Shown: positions 10,830-23,510 of the stretch, piece after piece | Layout of the letters: every line of letters starts with the position of its first letter | Numbering within the stretch: the first letter of the stretch is position 1 | From: Sycon ciliatum | Taxonomy: Eukaryota; Porifera; Calcarea; Leucosolenida; Sycettidae | Length of the DNA: 64,000 nucleotides | Assembly (NCBI RefSeq): GCF_964019385.1 | Contig: NC_088646.1 | Span: 41,847,908 to 41,911,907 of the forward strand | Reading direction: 5' to 3' | Notes under the pieces: generated by a model | What the model saw: only the letters and a program-made list of their open reading frames with translations | Databases searched by the model: none | Told to the model about the DNA's origin: nothing | Position numbers and translations under genes: made by a program

Positions 10830-11880
10830 TATCACTCCAATTATGTGTAGAAGTGACACGAAAAAATAGATGTGAAGAATCAAGAAAACAGCATGCAAAT
10901 CCAATAAGTGACAAAAACGTAGTGACAAGAAAAAGAGAGAAATATCAAGAGATCAAGGGATCTATTTCGCACCTTCACGACGAACAGTGCCAAACAACTG
11001 CAAAGACAACACATTCTCCTTCTGAACACAAAGCTCAGGGTCTAACTTACGTATGTACAAAGCTTCCAACACGCCAAGATGTAACAAAGACCTACCACGC
11101 GACAAAACAGAGAATACATCATCGGAATACCACTCACGACAACTAGCACTGCCCGACAGGTGACACTTGATTGCCGAGGTACCGTTTCCCTGACCCGACG
11201 ATTTGGCCGTTGTCACCCCGATATTGCCGCTTATTATTATTATTATTATTAGACACAATCTCATAGCATGTGACAAGCATAGCTAATGCAGGGACAAAAT
11301 CCCCTGAGACAAGGGCGTTGAGCCAGCCACGGCAAAAGTAAGCTAGGAAAACAAAGCAAATATGAATTAAAGCAGAAAATGAATGGAAAATTACAAAGAA
11401 AAACGATTAACGGAAGTGAGCTTTATCATGCTTGCGAATCTCTCCCATTACGCCCTGCGTAATGGGAGCGGCAAGCGAGCGGCAATATCGGAGGTGACAA
11501 CGGCCAAGTCGTCGGGTCAGTGAAACGGTACCTCGGCAATCAAGTGTCACCTGTCGGGCAGTGCTAGTTGTCGTGAGTGGTATTCCGATGATGTGTTCTC
11601 TGTTTTGTCGCGTGGTAGGTTTTTGTTACATCTTGCCGTGTTGGAAGCTTTGTACCTACGTAAGTTAGACCCTGAGCTTTGTGTTCAGAAGGAGAATGTG
11701 TTGTCTTTGCAGTTGTTTGGCACTGTTCGTCGTGAAGGTGCGAAATAGATCCCTTGATCTCTTGATATTTCTCTCTTTTTCTTGTCGCTACGTTTTTGTC
11801 ACTTATTGGATTTGCATGCTGTTTTCTTGATTCTTCACATCTATTTTTTCGTGTCACTTCTACACATAATTGGAGTGATA
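10830..11880. repeat. Long inverted repeat, 403 bp arms
   Basis: Bases 10830-11233 and 11478-11880 are inverted copies at roughly 98 percent identity by eye, around a 244 bp spacer. The two arms read the same 97-residue frame on opposite strands (EESRKQHANPISDKN...). The left arm lies directly downstream of a LINE tail, so it could be LINE 3' sequence inserted twice in opposite directions. Confidence 0.85.
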
Positions 11881-11990
11881 CACAAATTTTTGATAGGGCA
11901 ATCACCACAGGCCTAAGGCCTTCTTACAGGGTACCCTAGAAATGAAAGTACTGAATTACGGGATATGAATCAAAAGATGGTTTAAATAGT

Positions 11991-12311
11991 TTGTGTAACT
12001 TAGAATCTCTCCATTTCAGACGTACCCTCATCGCTATTACAATTCTTTTCAAATACATCCACTTTCAACCTCATATCCTAAAAATCTTTTTGATATCAAT
12101 ATTTCTCGTAGTGAACGCAGACCGAACAAGCTTGTTTTCAACCCTCATGGGAAATTTTCATCTTCCATTTTCTTACATAAAATCGGCAAATTATGGAATT
12201 GCCTTCCACCCAAGATTACCGCTTTAGATTCTGTTTCAGAATTTCGGACACAATTTCGCGCTCATTATAAACGGCATACATTTGCCTGCACAAGTCGCTT
12301 CACTAGTATAT
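11991..12311 (+). pseudogene. LINE C-terminal tail fragment
   Basis: Two overlapping frames show a typical LINE tail: NLESLHFRRTLI followed by GKLWNCLPPKITALDSVSEFRTQF. One frameshift separates the halves. 5'-truncated. Confidence 0.7.
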
Positions 12312-12375
12312 AAATCAATGATAATTTTCACCGTTTAATAGGAGATCCCCATTAAATAATAAATATCAAATATCA

Positions 12376-12560
12376 GATGCAGAACAAACGATCTATCAAC
12401 GCTGGCCTCGAGGCCAATTCTGAATCCCAGCTTCGCCGTATGCAACCAGTCCACACTGATGACTCGCACGATCGTACACTCACTGTGCATGTTCGATTTT
12501 TTTTGATTTTTTTCCGAAAAAAATCAAACCGTATGCGTGCGGACGACGCGAAACATAGAT
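12376..12560 (+). repeat. Interspersed repeat C, copy 1
   Basis: Matches 33057-33240 almost throughout, including the shared gcggacgacgcgaaacatag. In the second copy block C follows block B directly. Here about 2.2 kb of LINE pieces and the inverted repeat separate them. Confidence 0.75.
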
Positions 12561-12631
12561 ATTATAGCAATAAAAACTGCTTTATGGCAGTTTTCTAAAA
12601 AAATTTATTGTGTTCTAGTCCATGGACCTGA

Positions 12632-13713
12632 TGCGTCTAGCACATCTCAATTCTAAAATCCACCAGGAATCCACAGGAAAACTACTCAGACTACACTGTT
12701 ATTATTCATTGCAAAAGAACACCAAAAGGCCAAACCGCATGGTGAAGACTAATGTCTAGACTACTGAAGGATTCTCTGAATCCTTGTGCCATAACAAAGA
12801 GAAAATACAGAATGTGTAGTGCGCCAAAGTTAGCGTATGTGCAAACCTGTAATAATTACAACGCGCAATAAAAGGAGTACAAATATCCGCCAAAGGACAC
12901 GAATGGTGTACGGTAAAGGAAGACACGTGCATGCATGAGTACCCTAGCAAAAGTGGACAAACCTAACGTAGATCCACGTGGTACTAATTTTTTTTAGTGC
13001 ATAAAACAATTTTACAAATATCCACGCGAAACGAAAGCAGAACGGTAGCCAAAAATAATAATTTAGTGCGAAAATAAGAAAAATAAATAATAACACCCGA
13101 AAGCGCTAAATACAAAATCAAGAAAAAGGGAAATTATAAACCATGTAGCGCTAATGTGCACCAAATAATAAGTTAAATGATAATAAAGCCGAGTGAAAAA
13201 CACAAGAAATCATAACAAAAGAAACAAACTAATAATACGAAAAAAGAGTAATAATATTAATGGGAGAACTCTCATAACATCGATTGCAGGAGTCTGGTCA
13301 AGGAGGATCATTCAGTTATCGGAGCCTAGCCTCGGCAACCACGAGATCTACCGAAGCAGCTGTGACGGAGGGAGTGAAGATCGGACGACGAGCTCCACGT
13401 AGGCAGGCAATGCAGGCACGAAGAAGCGCAAAGCTTACCCGGCAGCGGATCCATGCCATTACCCTGGAGTAGGGGTCCTGGCACTTTTCCGATAGCATGT
13501 CAGCAATGCGCTTGTATAGCGATGTCGCTGACTTCCCCATGCCTCCAGATGTGGAGAGAGGTACTAATCGAGTACCGTACGCTACATATTTATGCAAAGA
13601 AATATCAAATAATATATTATCATAAAAGAATGCAAATAATTTAATTTCAAAACACAGGGAAAATCTCCGTAAAACAAATCGTTAAAACCGGAGGCTTATC
13701 GCAAATCACTACA
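12632..13713 (-). repeat. 3' LTR, interrupted by a LINE fragment
   Basis: Begins TGTAG and ends GACGCA on the minus strand. It is 1,082 bp long. Subtracting the 580 bp insertion plus duplication leaves 502 bp, exactly the length of the other LTR. Confidence 0.9.
12988..13559 (-). mobile_element. 5'-truncated RLE LINE inserted in the LTR
   Basis: The 8 bp ggtactaa is present on both sides (12980-12987 and 13560-13567). On the minus strand the insert begins inside the last part of the LINE ORF (STSGGMGKSATSLYKRIAD...RGARRPIF), which matches the C-terminus of the intact LINE at 33820-37353, and ends in a short A tract (plus-strand T run 12988-12995). It is an ordinary 3'-end LINE copy with target duplication. 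Confidence 0.9.
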
Positions 13714-13888
13714 ATACTCCCCCACCAGTGGATGGAAATGCAAAGAAAGTCCACGAAAAGACAGAGAGGAGAGAGAAACGACAATGGTGAAATGTAAGAA
13801 TAGTGATAACTGTTATATACAAGAATGTTCACAGTGAATATTTACAAGTAATGTACAAATACTGCATAGCCACAGAATCAACAGTCAC

Positions 13889-15547
13889 TCAATGAGCTTC
13901 AAAGTGTACATACCGGATAGGCTGAGGAGGTCGCTGGGCATGAAGCGACTGAACAGGAACAGCTGGAGTGGACACAGTTGATGGCGAAGGCATATGAGCT
14001 GGCTTCAGCCGATCAAGCGAGATGGTATCCCGTCGACCATTGACATTAACCACAAAGTGCTTTTCAGCACGACTGATGACTGGGTGTGGGCCAGTATATG
14101 GGGGTTGCAGTGGTTTCTTCACTGCATCTGTACGAATGAAGACATGGGTGGCTAACTGAAGAGCAGGGGCAACGTGAGTAGCTCGAGTAGTGGGAGCATC
14201 TCGCGGCTCGACAGGGTGGATGTCACGCATCATGGTCCGTAGGGCAATGGCATACGGAGCAGCTGACGGAAGAGACTCAGATGAAGATGTGAAGAATTCA
14301 CCAGGCAAACGGAGGGTTGTACCATAAACCAGCTCGGCAACACTGCACTCTAGATCGGTGCGTAAAGCGGAGCGAATACCGAGGAGAACGAGCGGCAAAC
14401 GGTGAAACCAGTTGGCAGATTGGGTAGCGGTCAGAGCAGATTTAAGCTGGCGGTGGAAACGTTCCACAGTGCAATTGCTCTGTGGATGATATGCTGTCGT
14501 ACGAATGCGATTAGAGCCAAGAAGACTGCATATTGACTGGAAGAGAACAGATTCAAACTGTCGACCACGATCTGTCGTGATAGTTGACGGCGTACCAAAT
14601 CTGGCAATCCAACCAGAAACCAAATTGAATGCGACGGTTTCCGCGGAGCAATCATGGAGAGGAATGGCTTCCGGCCATCTAGTGAAGCGATCAACACAGG
14701 TGAGTAGGTACGTGAAACCTTGTGAAGATGGGAGTGGTCCGACCAGGTCAATATGAATATGGTCGAAACGAGCAGATGGTGGCATGAAGCGACTAAGAGG
14801 GGTCTTAGTGTGACGGTGCACTTTCGATCGTTGGCGTGACAGGCAGGAACGAGACCAGTTGCGCACATCACGGTTCATGGAAGGCCAGACGTATCGAGCG
14901 GTAACGAGACGTTGTGTAGCACGAATACCAGGGTGAGACAAATTATGCAGCATGTCGAATACGGGTTGGCGGAAGTCGGGAGGTACGTACGGACGAGGTG
15001 AACCAGTGGATGTGTTGCACCATAGCAACTGAGAAGAGACAGGCGAAGCAACTTCTTGCCACACTAAACTGGATGAATCATTATTTCGGAGAGCGATGAA
15101 CTCAGGACAGTTACTCTGAGCGGTAGCGAGAGCAGCAAAGTCGACTGAGGATGGCTGGACAATAGCATCCAGTGGTCGTGATAACGTGTCGGCAACGACG
15201 TTCTGAGTGCCCTTGACAAAGCGGATATCAGTGGTGAATTCGGCTATGAAGGACAAGTGTCGTGCCTCACGGGGAGAATGGCGAGTTGACGGCAAGTGAA
15301 TGGCATGGGTCAGCGGCTTATGATCGGTCATGATATGAAATGACCGGCCCTCAACATAGTGGCGAAAATGCTTGACAGCTAGATACATAGCCAGTAATTC
15401 GCGACCAAAAGTAGGATAGCGGCATTCAGTAGGGGAAAGCTTCTTGCTAAAGAAAGCTAGCGGCTGCCATGCACCATCGACAAACTGCTGAAGCACCGCT
15501 CCGACACAATAATCGGATGCATCACACATGATAATGATGGGTGCCAC
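13889..15547 (-). pseudogene. Gypsy pol: RNase H and integrase
   Basis: The 552-residue frame starts in RNase H ([18 protein letters not shown] and [10 protein letters not shown]). It continues through the integrase zinc region ([11 protein letters not shown]) and the DDE core: [19 protein letters not shown], then [12 protein letters not shown]. The acidic triad Asp, Asp, Glu is present. The second cysteine of the usual C-x2-C in the H2C2 finger is replaced (SCLSRQRSK), which would weaken zinc binding. The frame continues from the RT part across a MITE. Nuclear in action: it would insert the retroelement cDNA. Confidence 0.85.
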
Positions 15548-15572
15548 AGGGTTAGGGTGCGATAATAATGTA

Positions 15573-15760
15573 CAGTCAACTTCGCCAATAACGACTTCGG
15601 ATATAACGACAATTCGCGAATAACGACATAATTTTCATGCCCAGAGCAAAGTACCATCCAACTGTGACACATACAATGAGACTTCGGATATAACGACACT
15701 TCGTGAATAAGGGCACTTTTCTGATGCCCCGCCGAGTGTCGTTATAAGCGAAGTTGACTG
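15573..15760. mobile_element. Tigger/pogo-like MITE, 188 bp
   Basis: Ends CAGTCAACTTCGC and its complement, flanked by TA on both sides (15571-15572, 15761-15762). The interior is rich in ataacgac motifs. It splits the pol reading frame of the gypsy element. A longer relative is at 58752-59429. Confidence 0.85.
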
Positions 15761-15762
15761 TA

Positions 15763-17060
15763 GTGGCAGCTAGAAGGCATTTCACCTGATCAAATGCAGA
15801 CTCAGCAGCTTCAGTCCAACAGAACGAGGAGTCATGCTTACGTTTGCCGATGAGCAGATCCGTGAGAGGCTTCACGACGGCGGCACAGTTAGGTAGGAAA
15901 CGATGGTAGAAATTCACCATACCTAGGAACTCACGAAGCTGACGGAGAGAAGTTGGTGGTTTGAACTGCTGAATAACCTGAACACTTTGGGAAGTCGGCT
16001 CAATACCATGACGACTGACGTTGTGGCTGAGGAACTCAATGGTAGAAACAGAGAATCACTTTGCAGGATTAATGACGAGGCCGTGCTCTTGCAGACGCTG
16101 TAAGACCAAGCGGACGTGCGTGCGGTGCGTCTCAGGATCCGAACTGGCAATTAGGATGTCGTCAATATACACAAAGCAGAAATCCAGGCTTAACACTTGA
16201 TCAACGAAACGCTGAAATGATTGGGCTGCGTTCCGGAGTCCGAAGGGCATACTAACAAATTCGAATAAACCAAATGGGGTCGTAACGGCCGTCTTCGGGA
16301 TATCATCCTCTGCCACTGGTATCTGATGGTACGCCCGAACCAAGTCTATCTTCCTGAAGACTGAGGCGCCATGAAGATTGGCAGAGAAATCATGGATGTG
16401 CGGTATCGGATACCGGTCAGCCACAGATGCACGATTCAGACCACGGTAATCACCACATGGGCGCCAGTCACCATTTGGTTTGGGAACCATGTGCAATGGA
16501 CTGGCCCATGGGGAGGACGATGGTCGTATGATGCCCGCAGCGAGCATGTGGTCAAATTCCCGACGAGCTACAGCTAAACGATCAGGAGGGAGACGGCGAG
16601 GCTTGGCAAATACCGGTGGGCCCGTGGTGACCACATGGTGCTCGACGTTGTGTTTCACAGGTGTGTCGTAGTTGCAGGGGCGGGTGACAGATGGAAACTC
16701 ATTAATAAGAGCGTTGAACGAACTATCACCAGAGACTGGCAAACAACACGTCGCCTCAGCGGAGGACGAGACTAGACCGCACACGCTCAAACTGGTGATG
16801 CCACCTAACAGTTTACGACCGTGTAGATCTACACTTAACCGAAAGGGTGCCAGGAAATCTGCACCGATAATAGGTGATGTCACATCAGCAATAATGAACA
16901 CCCATTGAAACTTACGACGCAGGCCGAAATCCACCGTTACTGAGCGTGTACCATACGTCGGTATGCGAGAACCATTCGCTGCTTGTAACGCATAATCAAC
17001 TGCATGGCGAGAATCAGTGGCAGATGGTGGTATAATGCTGACCTCGGCGCCGGTGTCCAC
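15763..17060 (-). pseudogene. Gypsy pol: protease and reverse transcriptase
   Basis: The 334-residue frame 16056-17060 starts at the protease active site (DTGAEVSII) with IIGADFL downstream. It continues into [22 protein letters not shown], and the catalytic [15 protein letters not shown] follows INPAK at 16056, where related elements have Cys-Glu. The frame resumes after it (FSVSTIEFLS, LGMVNFYHRFLPNCA) until the MITE at 15760. The enzyme would copy element RNA into DNA in the cytoplasm. It is inactivated by the stop and the MITE. Confidence 0.85.
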
Positions 17061-17116
17061 GAGGAAATCGTGCTTGGTGAAGCGATCGTGGATGAATAAT
17101 CGGCGACGAGACGGTG

Positions 17117-18260
17117 CAGGGGCGTACGCCGCTCGCCTCCAGGAGTGGTTCCCATGCCAACTGCTGAACCACCATTACACACAATTGAAGTGCTGTTTTT
17201 CGTACCCCACAGAGTTTCTGCATATTCTCCTCAGACTGGGTGAAATTGCCATCCACAAGCTGCTGGACGATGTCATTGCTACGCATTTATGATTTTAAAA
17301 GACCGAACTTTTCCCCGTTTTATGGATGTTTTGTTCAGCATGACGATTGCATGCAGTCTTGAAAGCTGCCTAAGTTTCGAATCATCTGGAGCAAACATCA
17401 CACAGGGCAAGCAGAAGTCACCATTGCATGCCTGTCAAAAGACTATCCAGGGTAATTCCTCCAACAAGGATAGTTGAAAGTGGCGCTGTTTGCCATCCAT
17501 CTGGACACGCACAGGAAATGAAATCCTTCGCCTGCGGTGGCGCACAATGATTGTCGATGACGGAAATCTTTTCCGTGTCCAGCAAATTTCGGTGGACTGG
17601 ATTCCACTGTGGACGTCGACTTTCAGAATATCCCTTCCAACACACTCCCATGTCATTGAAGTAAGTTTTGGATGATCCAGCAGCTTCCAACAACGGTCGC
17701 TCTACAGCTTCGCCGACGATTTCTTCCTCAGCGCTGCTCGTTGCATGCATACTTCACTTGCACGTCAGGTGCGTCTGCATTCTCATCTATCGCTTGACCT
17801 TCGCCACTAGCACTGGCTACACGCTTTGCCTGCAGCTCAAAATAGCTCTGAATAGAGCGCTGGTCCTCTGGATGTCGACGCTTGCTTTTTTCTTTTCCAC
17901 AAAGCGAAAGCATCGTCAAAACACGACCAACTTTGTCAAAACAAACTCCAAAAGAAAATTTGACTCTGAGATCGAAGAATCCGGCGATGTAACTAGACTA
18001 GAGACTTTGTTGAACCCATCATGGGTTCAGGCCTGGCCCAGTTCAGTAGATCTACGCTGTGTCCCACTCCCAGCACCACTTTCACACCTCGGCTAGTCAT
18101 CGTCCTCGGACCGGCAGGCGGACTCCAGACATGCACTTGCACTGTGAGTCTGTGAGCGCATTACTAGCGCTGGGACTGGATCAAAAAATTCTCTGTACCC
18201 ATATCAAATTTGTTTTACTGGTTCCCGGGCATCCCGGGAACCGCCCTATGTACGCCCCTG
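17117..18260. mobile_element. Candidate hAT-like insertion between gag and protease
   Basis: CAGGGGCGTAC at 17117-17127 faces its complement GTACGCCCCTG at 18250-18260. The roughly 1.1 kb between them does not look like gypsy sequence, while gag zinc-knuckle sequence ends just right of 18260 and protease leader sequence starts just left of 17117. The 8 bp flanks do not match, so this call rests on the inverted ends and position. Short frames inside (for example 17418-17750 minus) have no domain I recognise. Confidence 0.45.
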
Positions 18261-19304
18261 CCGGGGGCAGTGGTCACCTTCACCGACCGGCCTGGAAGTT
18301 TGACGGCTGCACAAAGGTAGCTGCTCTGGCACAGGGTGGGATGCAGCGACGAGCGTTGTCGCCAAACTTGTCGTGATACCAGCACAATCCTGAGGACTTA
18401 CGGTACTGCGCAAACGACCGTAGTTTCGTGTGGGCGATCGAGATGCAGAACGCCCACGAGTACTTAAATCTTGCATCTCTCTGCGGAGGGCTGCGACCTC
18501 GGCACGCAACTCCGCCAGAGGTTCAGCAACGGGTTCTGGCACTGTAACAGTACGGACATGGGGTGGCATGACTTCCATGACACGGTCAGCTAGCAGAGAT
18601 AACTGCTGTATATCAGACTCACGACTGGCTGCAAGTACTACTCTACACTGATCAGGCAGACGCTTCATAAATAACTCCTTGAGGAATTGGCTATCCACTG
18701 GAGTATCACCAGCTAGCTGTTGCAGTCTGCGCAATAGGGTAGAAGGCTTCTGATCACCAAGCTCTTCAGCAGATAGGAGCTGGTTGATCCGATGCTGAGC
18801 AGAGGCAGAAGTACGCTGGACTAATGCTTCCTTCAGGTGAGTGTAAGGGCGGTCGCTGGGTGGGTTCAGCAGTAAATCCCTTATCTGCATGGCCATCTCC
18901 GGTTGCAGTGCAGCAACCACATGGTGGAAACGGGAGCACTCACTAGTTACTCGTTGTGTGATGAATTGAGACTCTACCTGGAGAAACCACAGAGCTGGGT
19001 CTTGAATGTAGAAGGGTGGAATCTTCAAATTAACGGTTGATACAGTCTCAGGACGAGGAGCAGGATCCGATTGTGCTGCAGCGGCAGGTTGGGATCTCGT
19101 AGCTACATCAGTAGCGGTGCTTGAAGGATCGCTGCCATTACCGGTACTGTCCTGCACTGTCTTGTTCAGATATGGCGAATGTAGTCGAGAAGAGAGACCT
19201 TTGCTAAGGTCACCACGAGCAGGGGTGACAGCTTGGTCCATTCCTAAGTCCGAGGAGGACATCCGAGTTCGTTTCGAGGGGTCACCAAATAATGCGTCTA
19301 GCAC
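18246..19304 (-). pseudogene. Gypsy gag-like ORF
   Basis: The 352-residue frame contains the conserved gypsy Gag core: PPFYIQDPALWFLQVESQF, FHHVVAALQPEMAMQIRDL, and SAEELGDQKPSTLLRRLQQL. It would form the virus-like particle around element RNA. The zinc knuckle (CWYHDKFGDNARRC) lies near 18270-18380 in another frame, so a frameshift near 18390 separates it from the core. The first ATG (19304) overlaps the start of the LTR by 12 bases. Confidence 0.8.
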
Positions 19305-19794
19305 ATCTCAATTCTAAAATCCACCAGGAATCCACAGGAAAACTACTCAGACTACACTGTTATTATTCATTGCAAAAGAACACCGAAAGGCCAAACCGCA
19401 TGGTGAAGACTAATGTCTAGACTACTGAAGGATTCTCTGAATCCTTGTGCCATAACAAAGAGAAAATACAGAATGTGTAGTGCGCCAAAGTTAGCGTATG
19501 TACAAACCTGTAATAATTACAACGCGCAATAAAAGGAGTACAAATATCCGCCAAAGGACACGAATGGTGTACGGTAAAGGAAGACACGTGCATGCATGAG
19601 TACCCTAGCAAAAGTGGACAAACCAAACGTAGATCCACGTGGTACTAATCGAGTACCGTACGCTACATACTAATATTAAGAAATATCAAATAATATATTA
19701 TCATAAAAGAATGCAAATAATTTAATTTCAAAACACATGGAAAATCTCCGTAAAACAGATCGTTAAAACCGGAGGCTTATCGCAAATCACTACA
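19293..19794 (-). repeat. 5' LTR of the gypsy element
   Basis: 502 bp, TGTAGTG...GACGCA on the minus strand. Intact. It represents the state of the 3' LTR before its LINE insertion. Confidence 0.9.
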
Positions 19795-20209
19795 GACAGA
19801 CTCAAGTTGACTGTATGTGAATGTACAAAGTACGTTTGTCTTGTTTATGCTGTATGTCACTTGCTCGGCCACCCGTGTCGCGTTCTCTGTTTCGGCTATT
19901 GCTACTGCACTGTTCTAGCCAGAAATTAGTGTTGATAGGGAAACCGAGTGCGAAACTGGCTAGGCTTTGTTGGTGAGGTACTCTCATGTGTGCGTATCCG
20001 TGCTCGTTTGTATTCCTCCAACGATGTGGCACACACATGTGATGTATGCGAAGTGTATCCGGCATGTACGAACAGTGTGTGTGCATCCGCGGCACGCATG
20101 TTTGGCATGTTTGTGCTCCACGTGTGCATGTAGGATCTAAACGTGTGTAACGCAAGCGTGTGGGGCACACCCATTACGTCTGCGGCACCGTGACATGGCC
20201 AGTAGGGCT

Positions 20210-20551
20210 AGGGAGGTTCTGCTATACGTGAAACGTAGAGAAATCACGTAGAGAGCAGGTGTCTGGGTTAGAGTCTACGGCTTCGCGTGTTTTGGCTCCA
20301 GATTTCTACGCGGAGATGGGGTTCTCTACGTTGTGGCACACGCAGAGAAAATGCATACGGATTTGCTGGGTATCGATCAACTGCATGCAGAAAACTGCCA
20401 AATATGGAAGGGAAAATTCCCAGTACACATTCCACGTGACTTCTCTAGGTGAAACGTAGAGCAGAACTGCATTTCTTTACGTTACGGGAACGCGAAGAAG
20501 TTCGCGTGATTCTTTGCGTCGCGTTCCCAAAACGTAGAGCAGAACCTCCCT
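20210..20551. mobile_element. MITE, superfamily unknown
   Basis: Ends agggaggttctgct and its complement agcagaacctccct. The motif aacgtagag recurs four times inside. No target duplication is clear. Confidence 0.6.
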
Positions 20552-21174
20552 GGTATGTGATGTCCGACACGGGTGTGCAGGAGTGGTGCGTGGGCGTGCT
20601 CGCAGTGTGCACGTCTATACTCCAGCGTATTGTCCTCTTTCCTGGTCCCAGGAGGGTTTTGGATCTGTGGAAAACACGTGAACTGAATGCAGTGCAGTTA
20701 GTTTGAACTCTTGCGTGCTTTCTGTGCACAGGTTTATCTACGGAATTGAGTATGGTCAAGAAATGCGTCTGAAAAACCTGGAGCACCATCGATTTTGCCA
20801 TAACCATTATTCGAATGTCCTAGAGCAGGGTCGAGGGCAACCACATTGTCGAAAATTACACCTGTTCACGCCCTCCTTTCAGGTTACTAGCTCGCTTTCG
20901 CCGACTGCTCTGAATCGTACGAAAAATTCAAATGTTCTCCGCCGAATGGCATCATCACAAAGTCTTTCGGATCATTTTCGATATGCACCTCGCGAACATA
21001 CCACCTTCCTGCACCCATACACCACAAACAATGCATGCTCCATTCGACGAGGTGGGTGTCTTGAGTGTTCTTTCACGTCAGTCGCCGAAAGTCATTTTCA
21101 GGGTGAGAATCGTTCTCAAGAAAAAGATCGCAAAAATCAGTTTAAGTCTCGATGGAACGCTTGAGGATGGACTG

Positions 21175-22629
21175 AAAATCTGTGATCACTTTGTGCATAA
21201 AATTTTCCAAATTGGGCGTCTGTTATCCAATCCTTTAGAAACTATATGAGAGTAATTGTGGAGCGATCCTGAGCAATATTCCGAAAACTATTCTCAAAAA
21301 GTTCCAGCCAAATTTGAAATATTTCAAAAACCCTACGCGTCTATAGTTTTGAAATGCACTGTAGTCCATGGACCCCGTCTAAAAAGTAAGAAATTTAAAA
21401 AATGTGATAGCTGAAAAATAAAATTTCACACAAAACCTCACCCCCCCCCCCCCCACACACACACACACAGAGACGAGGGTCCAGCGGATTCCGCCGGCAG
21501 AAAAATTGGCAGAATTCGGTACTTTTTCTGGTAAGGTTCATGCATGTTTGGTATGTGGATAAAGAAATGGAGCAGAATTCGAGAAATTGCCCGCCATAAG
21601 GTTTGTATGGTTCTGCCAATTTCACTGCTTTTCGAGCAGAATCTGCCACCTTTTCGAGCAGAATCCGTCGGTCCCTACCACAGACACACACCACGAGACC
21701 ATAAATCTGAAACGGCATGCATTTTGACACACACACGCACACATGCACACACACACACAGTCACACACAACACACACACACACACCACGAGACCATACAT
21801 GTACATCTGAAACGGCATACGTTTCGACGGGCTTTAGAAGGCCACGAGTTAGGTGATCCACATCAAGGCAATACGCACCACCAGCCCAGCTACATGTACC
21901 GATATCTCATACTAGATAGCAACTGAACGCGGCACACATACTACACACAAGAGCGCGTACAACGGCAACTTTCTCCTTATGCTTACGGTTGTCGAATACA
22001 GCATTGACGACACACAGAGGAACACAAACTAGGGTCTACAATGTAAACACATACCGGTACATGTGCATGCACAATGTACATGTATACACAGCTATGCGTT
22101 TGCGTCTCGGTTTTTATGCTCCCTTCAAAGGTTTATGTATACGGCATGTATGATTTATGTTGCTTGAGTACACCCACTTTGAAGGTCGAAGTTGGATTAT
22201 ACAGGGCGTGAACAGGTGAGATTTTTATGTCTAGCTGTTAATTACCCTTACCTTAGCCCACCAAGGAAATCGGAATAATCCAACTCGATGGTGCTCCAAC
22301 TTCATTTCGACGTAGAAAATTCGCTGTTTGAACATCTCAATTTCAAAGGGTAACCACTGATTTCGAAGTGAAAAACATTTCCTGATCGCCATAAAAAAAT
22401 TCCTGCCGACACACACCATAACAAGCTCCAAGTTCACAAACAGTGGCCACAAACGGTTGCTCGTCATGAAGGTGGTTCGACACTTTCGACCAAATTCGTT
22501 CACTTCCGTATTCAGTTGACAATTATTTTTGCCGTCATCAAGACTTATTTGGGCCCGAAAGCGCAAAATCAGTGTAAGTCTCGATTAGTGGCAGAGATAT
22601 GTTTTTTTGCACGCTTGAGGATGGACTGT
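21175..22629. repeat. 1.45 kb interspersed repeat, copy A
   Basis: Closely matches 37966-39869 without its nested MITE. A 17 bp motif, cgcttgaggatggactg, lies at both ends of copy A. It contains a poly-C tract near 21431 and (AC)n near 21730-21785. No coding region recognised. Confidence 0.85.
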
Positions 22630-22639
22630 TTATGTGGTA

Positions 22640-22985
22640 TAGATGCTGGCATAACGGTTTTTGCCTAGGTACGCGTCTATAGTTTTGAAATGGACTGTAG
22701 AACACAATAACGTTTTTTAGAAAACTGCCATAAAGCAGTTTTTATTGCTATAATTTCTTTTGTTTTTTTCTGTCACCAATCAATGGAATGCCCTATATCA
22801 ATATGAAAATGATGGCCTTCACATCATATCAATACCGTATTATACTCATTGATGTGCAAGCATTTTCTTGCAGAAAATGGCACTAGCATAATGCATGTTC
22901 TTCTGCGGGGAAACATGTGAGTAGTGGTGGTGATACTTTTTTATACGGAGGTCACTCTGTGCACGTTGCTGTTGCAGAATTTCAT
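22640..22985. repeat. Interspersed repeat X
   Basis: An inverted copy exists in two pieces: 30823-30923 and 37688-37963. It carries the small hairpin actgccataaagcagt, also present near 12570 and 37860. Confidence 0.8.
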
Positions 22986-23510
22986 GACTCTGTCATAAAA
23001 TTGTCTTGTTTTGCAAGCATATTGCAATGTGGAATACATGCGTGTGTATACATAATAATTATTATTACGCTTGGCCACAAGGCCTAGCGGGCGTGTGCAC
23101 GCACACTTGGGTGTGCGGTAGCAGGTGCATGCATGTGGGTTAAACATGTATTAAAATGTAAACAAATACATTGCTGAGTCCGACACCTCGTTCCAACAAC
23201 TACACTGATCCTGAGGATAAAAGGGGCAAGGCTATGGTTGGAGGTACTGAGAGATAAACAATGCACTCCATGATAATAACATCTTTTAATACACATATTT
23301 CGGTGAGTATGAATGATATCCAGTCGAACCTCTTTAGGACGAACACCAAGGGACCGATGGTATTTATTCTGTGAGTTTGTCTTAACCTATTTTATAACCA
23401 GTGAATACAATTATTTCTCCAATAGACATACGAATAGATTTTTTCTACAGCGAAAGATTCTAAGCCACGCCGACTCATTGACTCGCCTCGTATGAAAAAA
23501 ATGAGTCACT

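Larger units (their letters stand above)
12632..19794 (-). mobile_element. Ty3/gypsy-type LTR retrotransposon, broken
   Basis: Minus-strand element with gag, protease, reverse transcriptase, RNase H and integrase in the gypsy order. The 5' LTR is 19293-19794. The 3' LTR is 12632-13713, 502 bp once a nested LINE is removed. The LTRs differ at roughly ten positions. A primer-binding-like TTTGGTGACCCC sits next to the 5' LTR and a purine tract (ggtgggggag) next to the 3' LTR. I find no matching target duplication (cctga against gacag). Breaks: gag frameshift near 18390, about 1.1 kb of foreign sequence before the protease, an in-frame TGA in RT, a MITE in RT/RNase H, and a lost integrase cysteine. 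Confidence 0.9.

Noticed and set aside
12627..19799. 5 bp target duplication of the gypsy element
   Set aside because: cctga and gacag do not match, so none is claimed.
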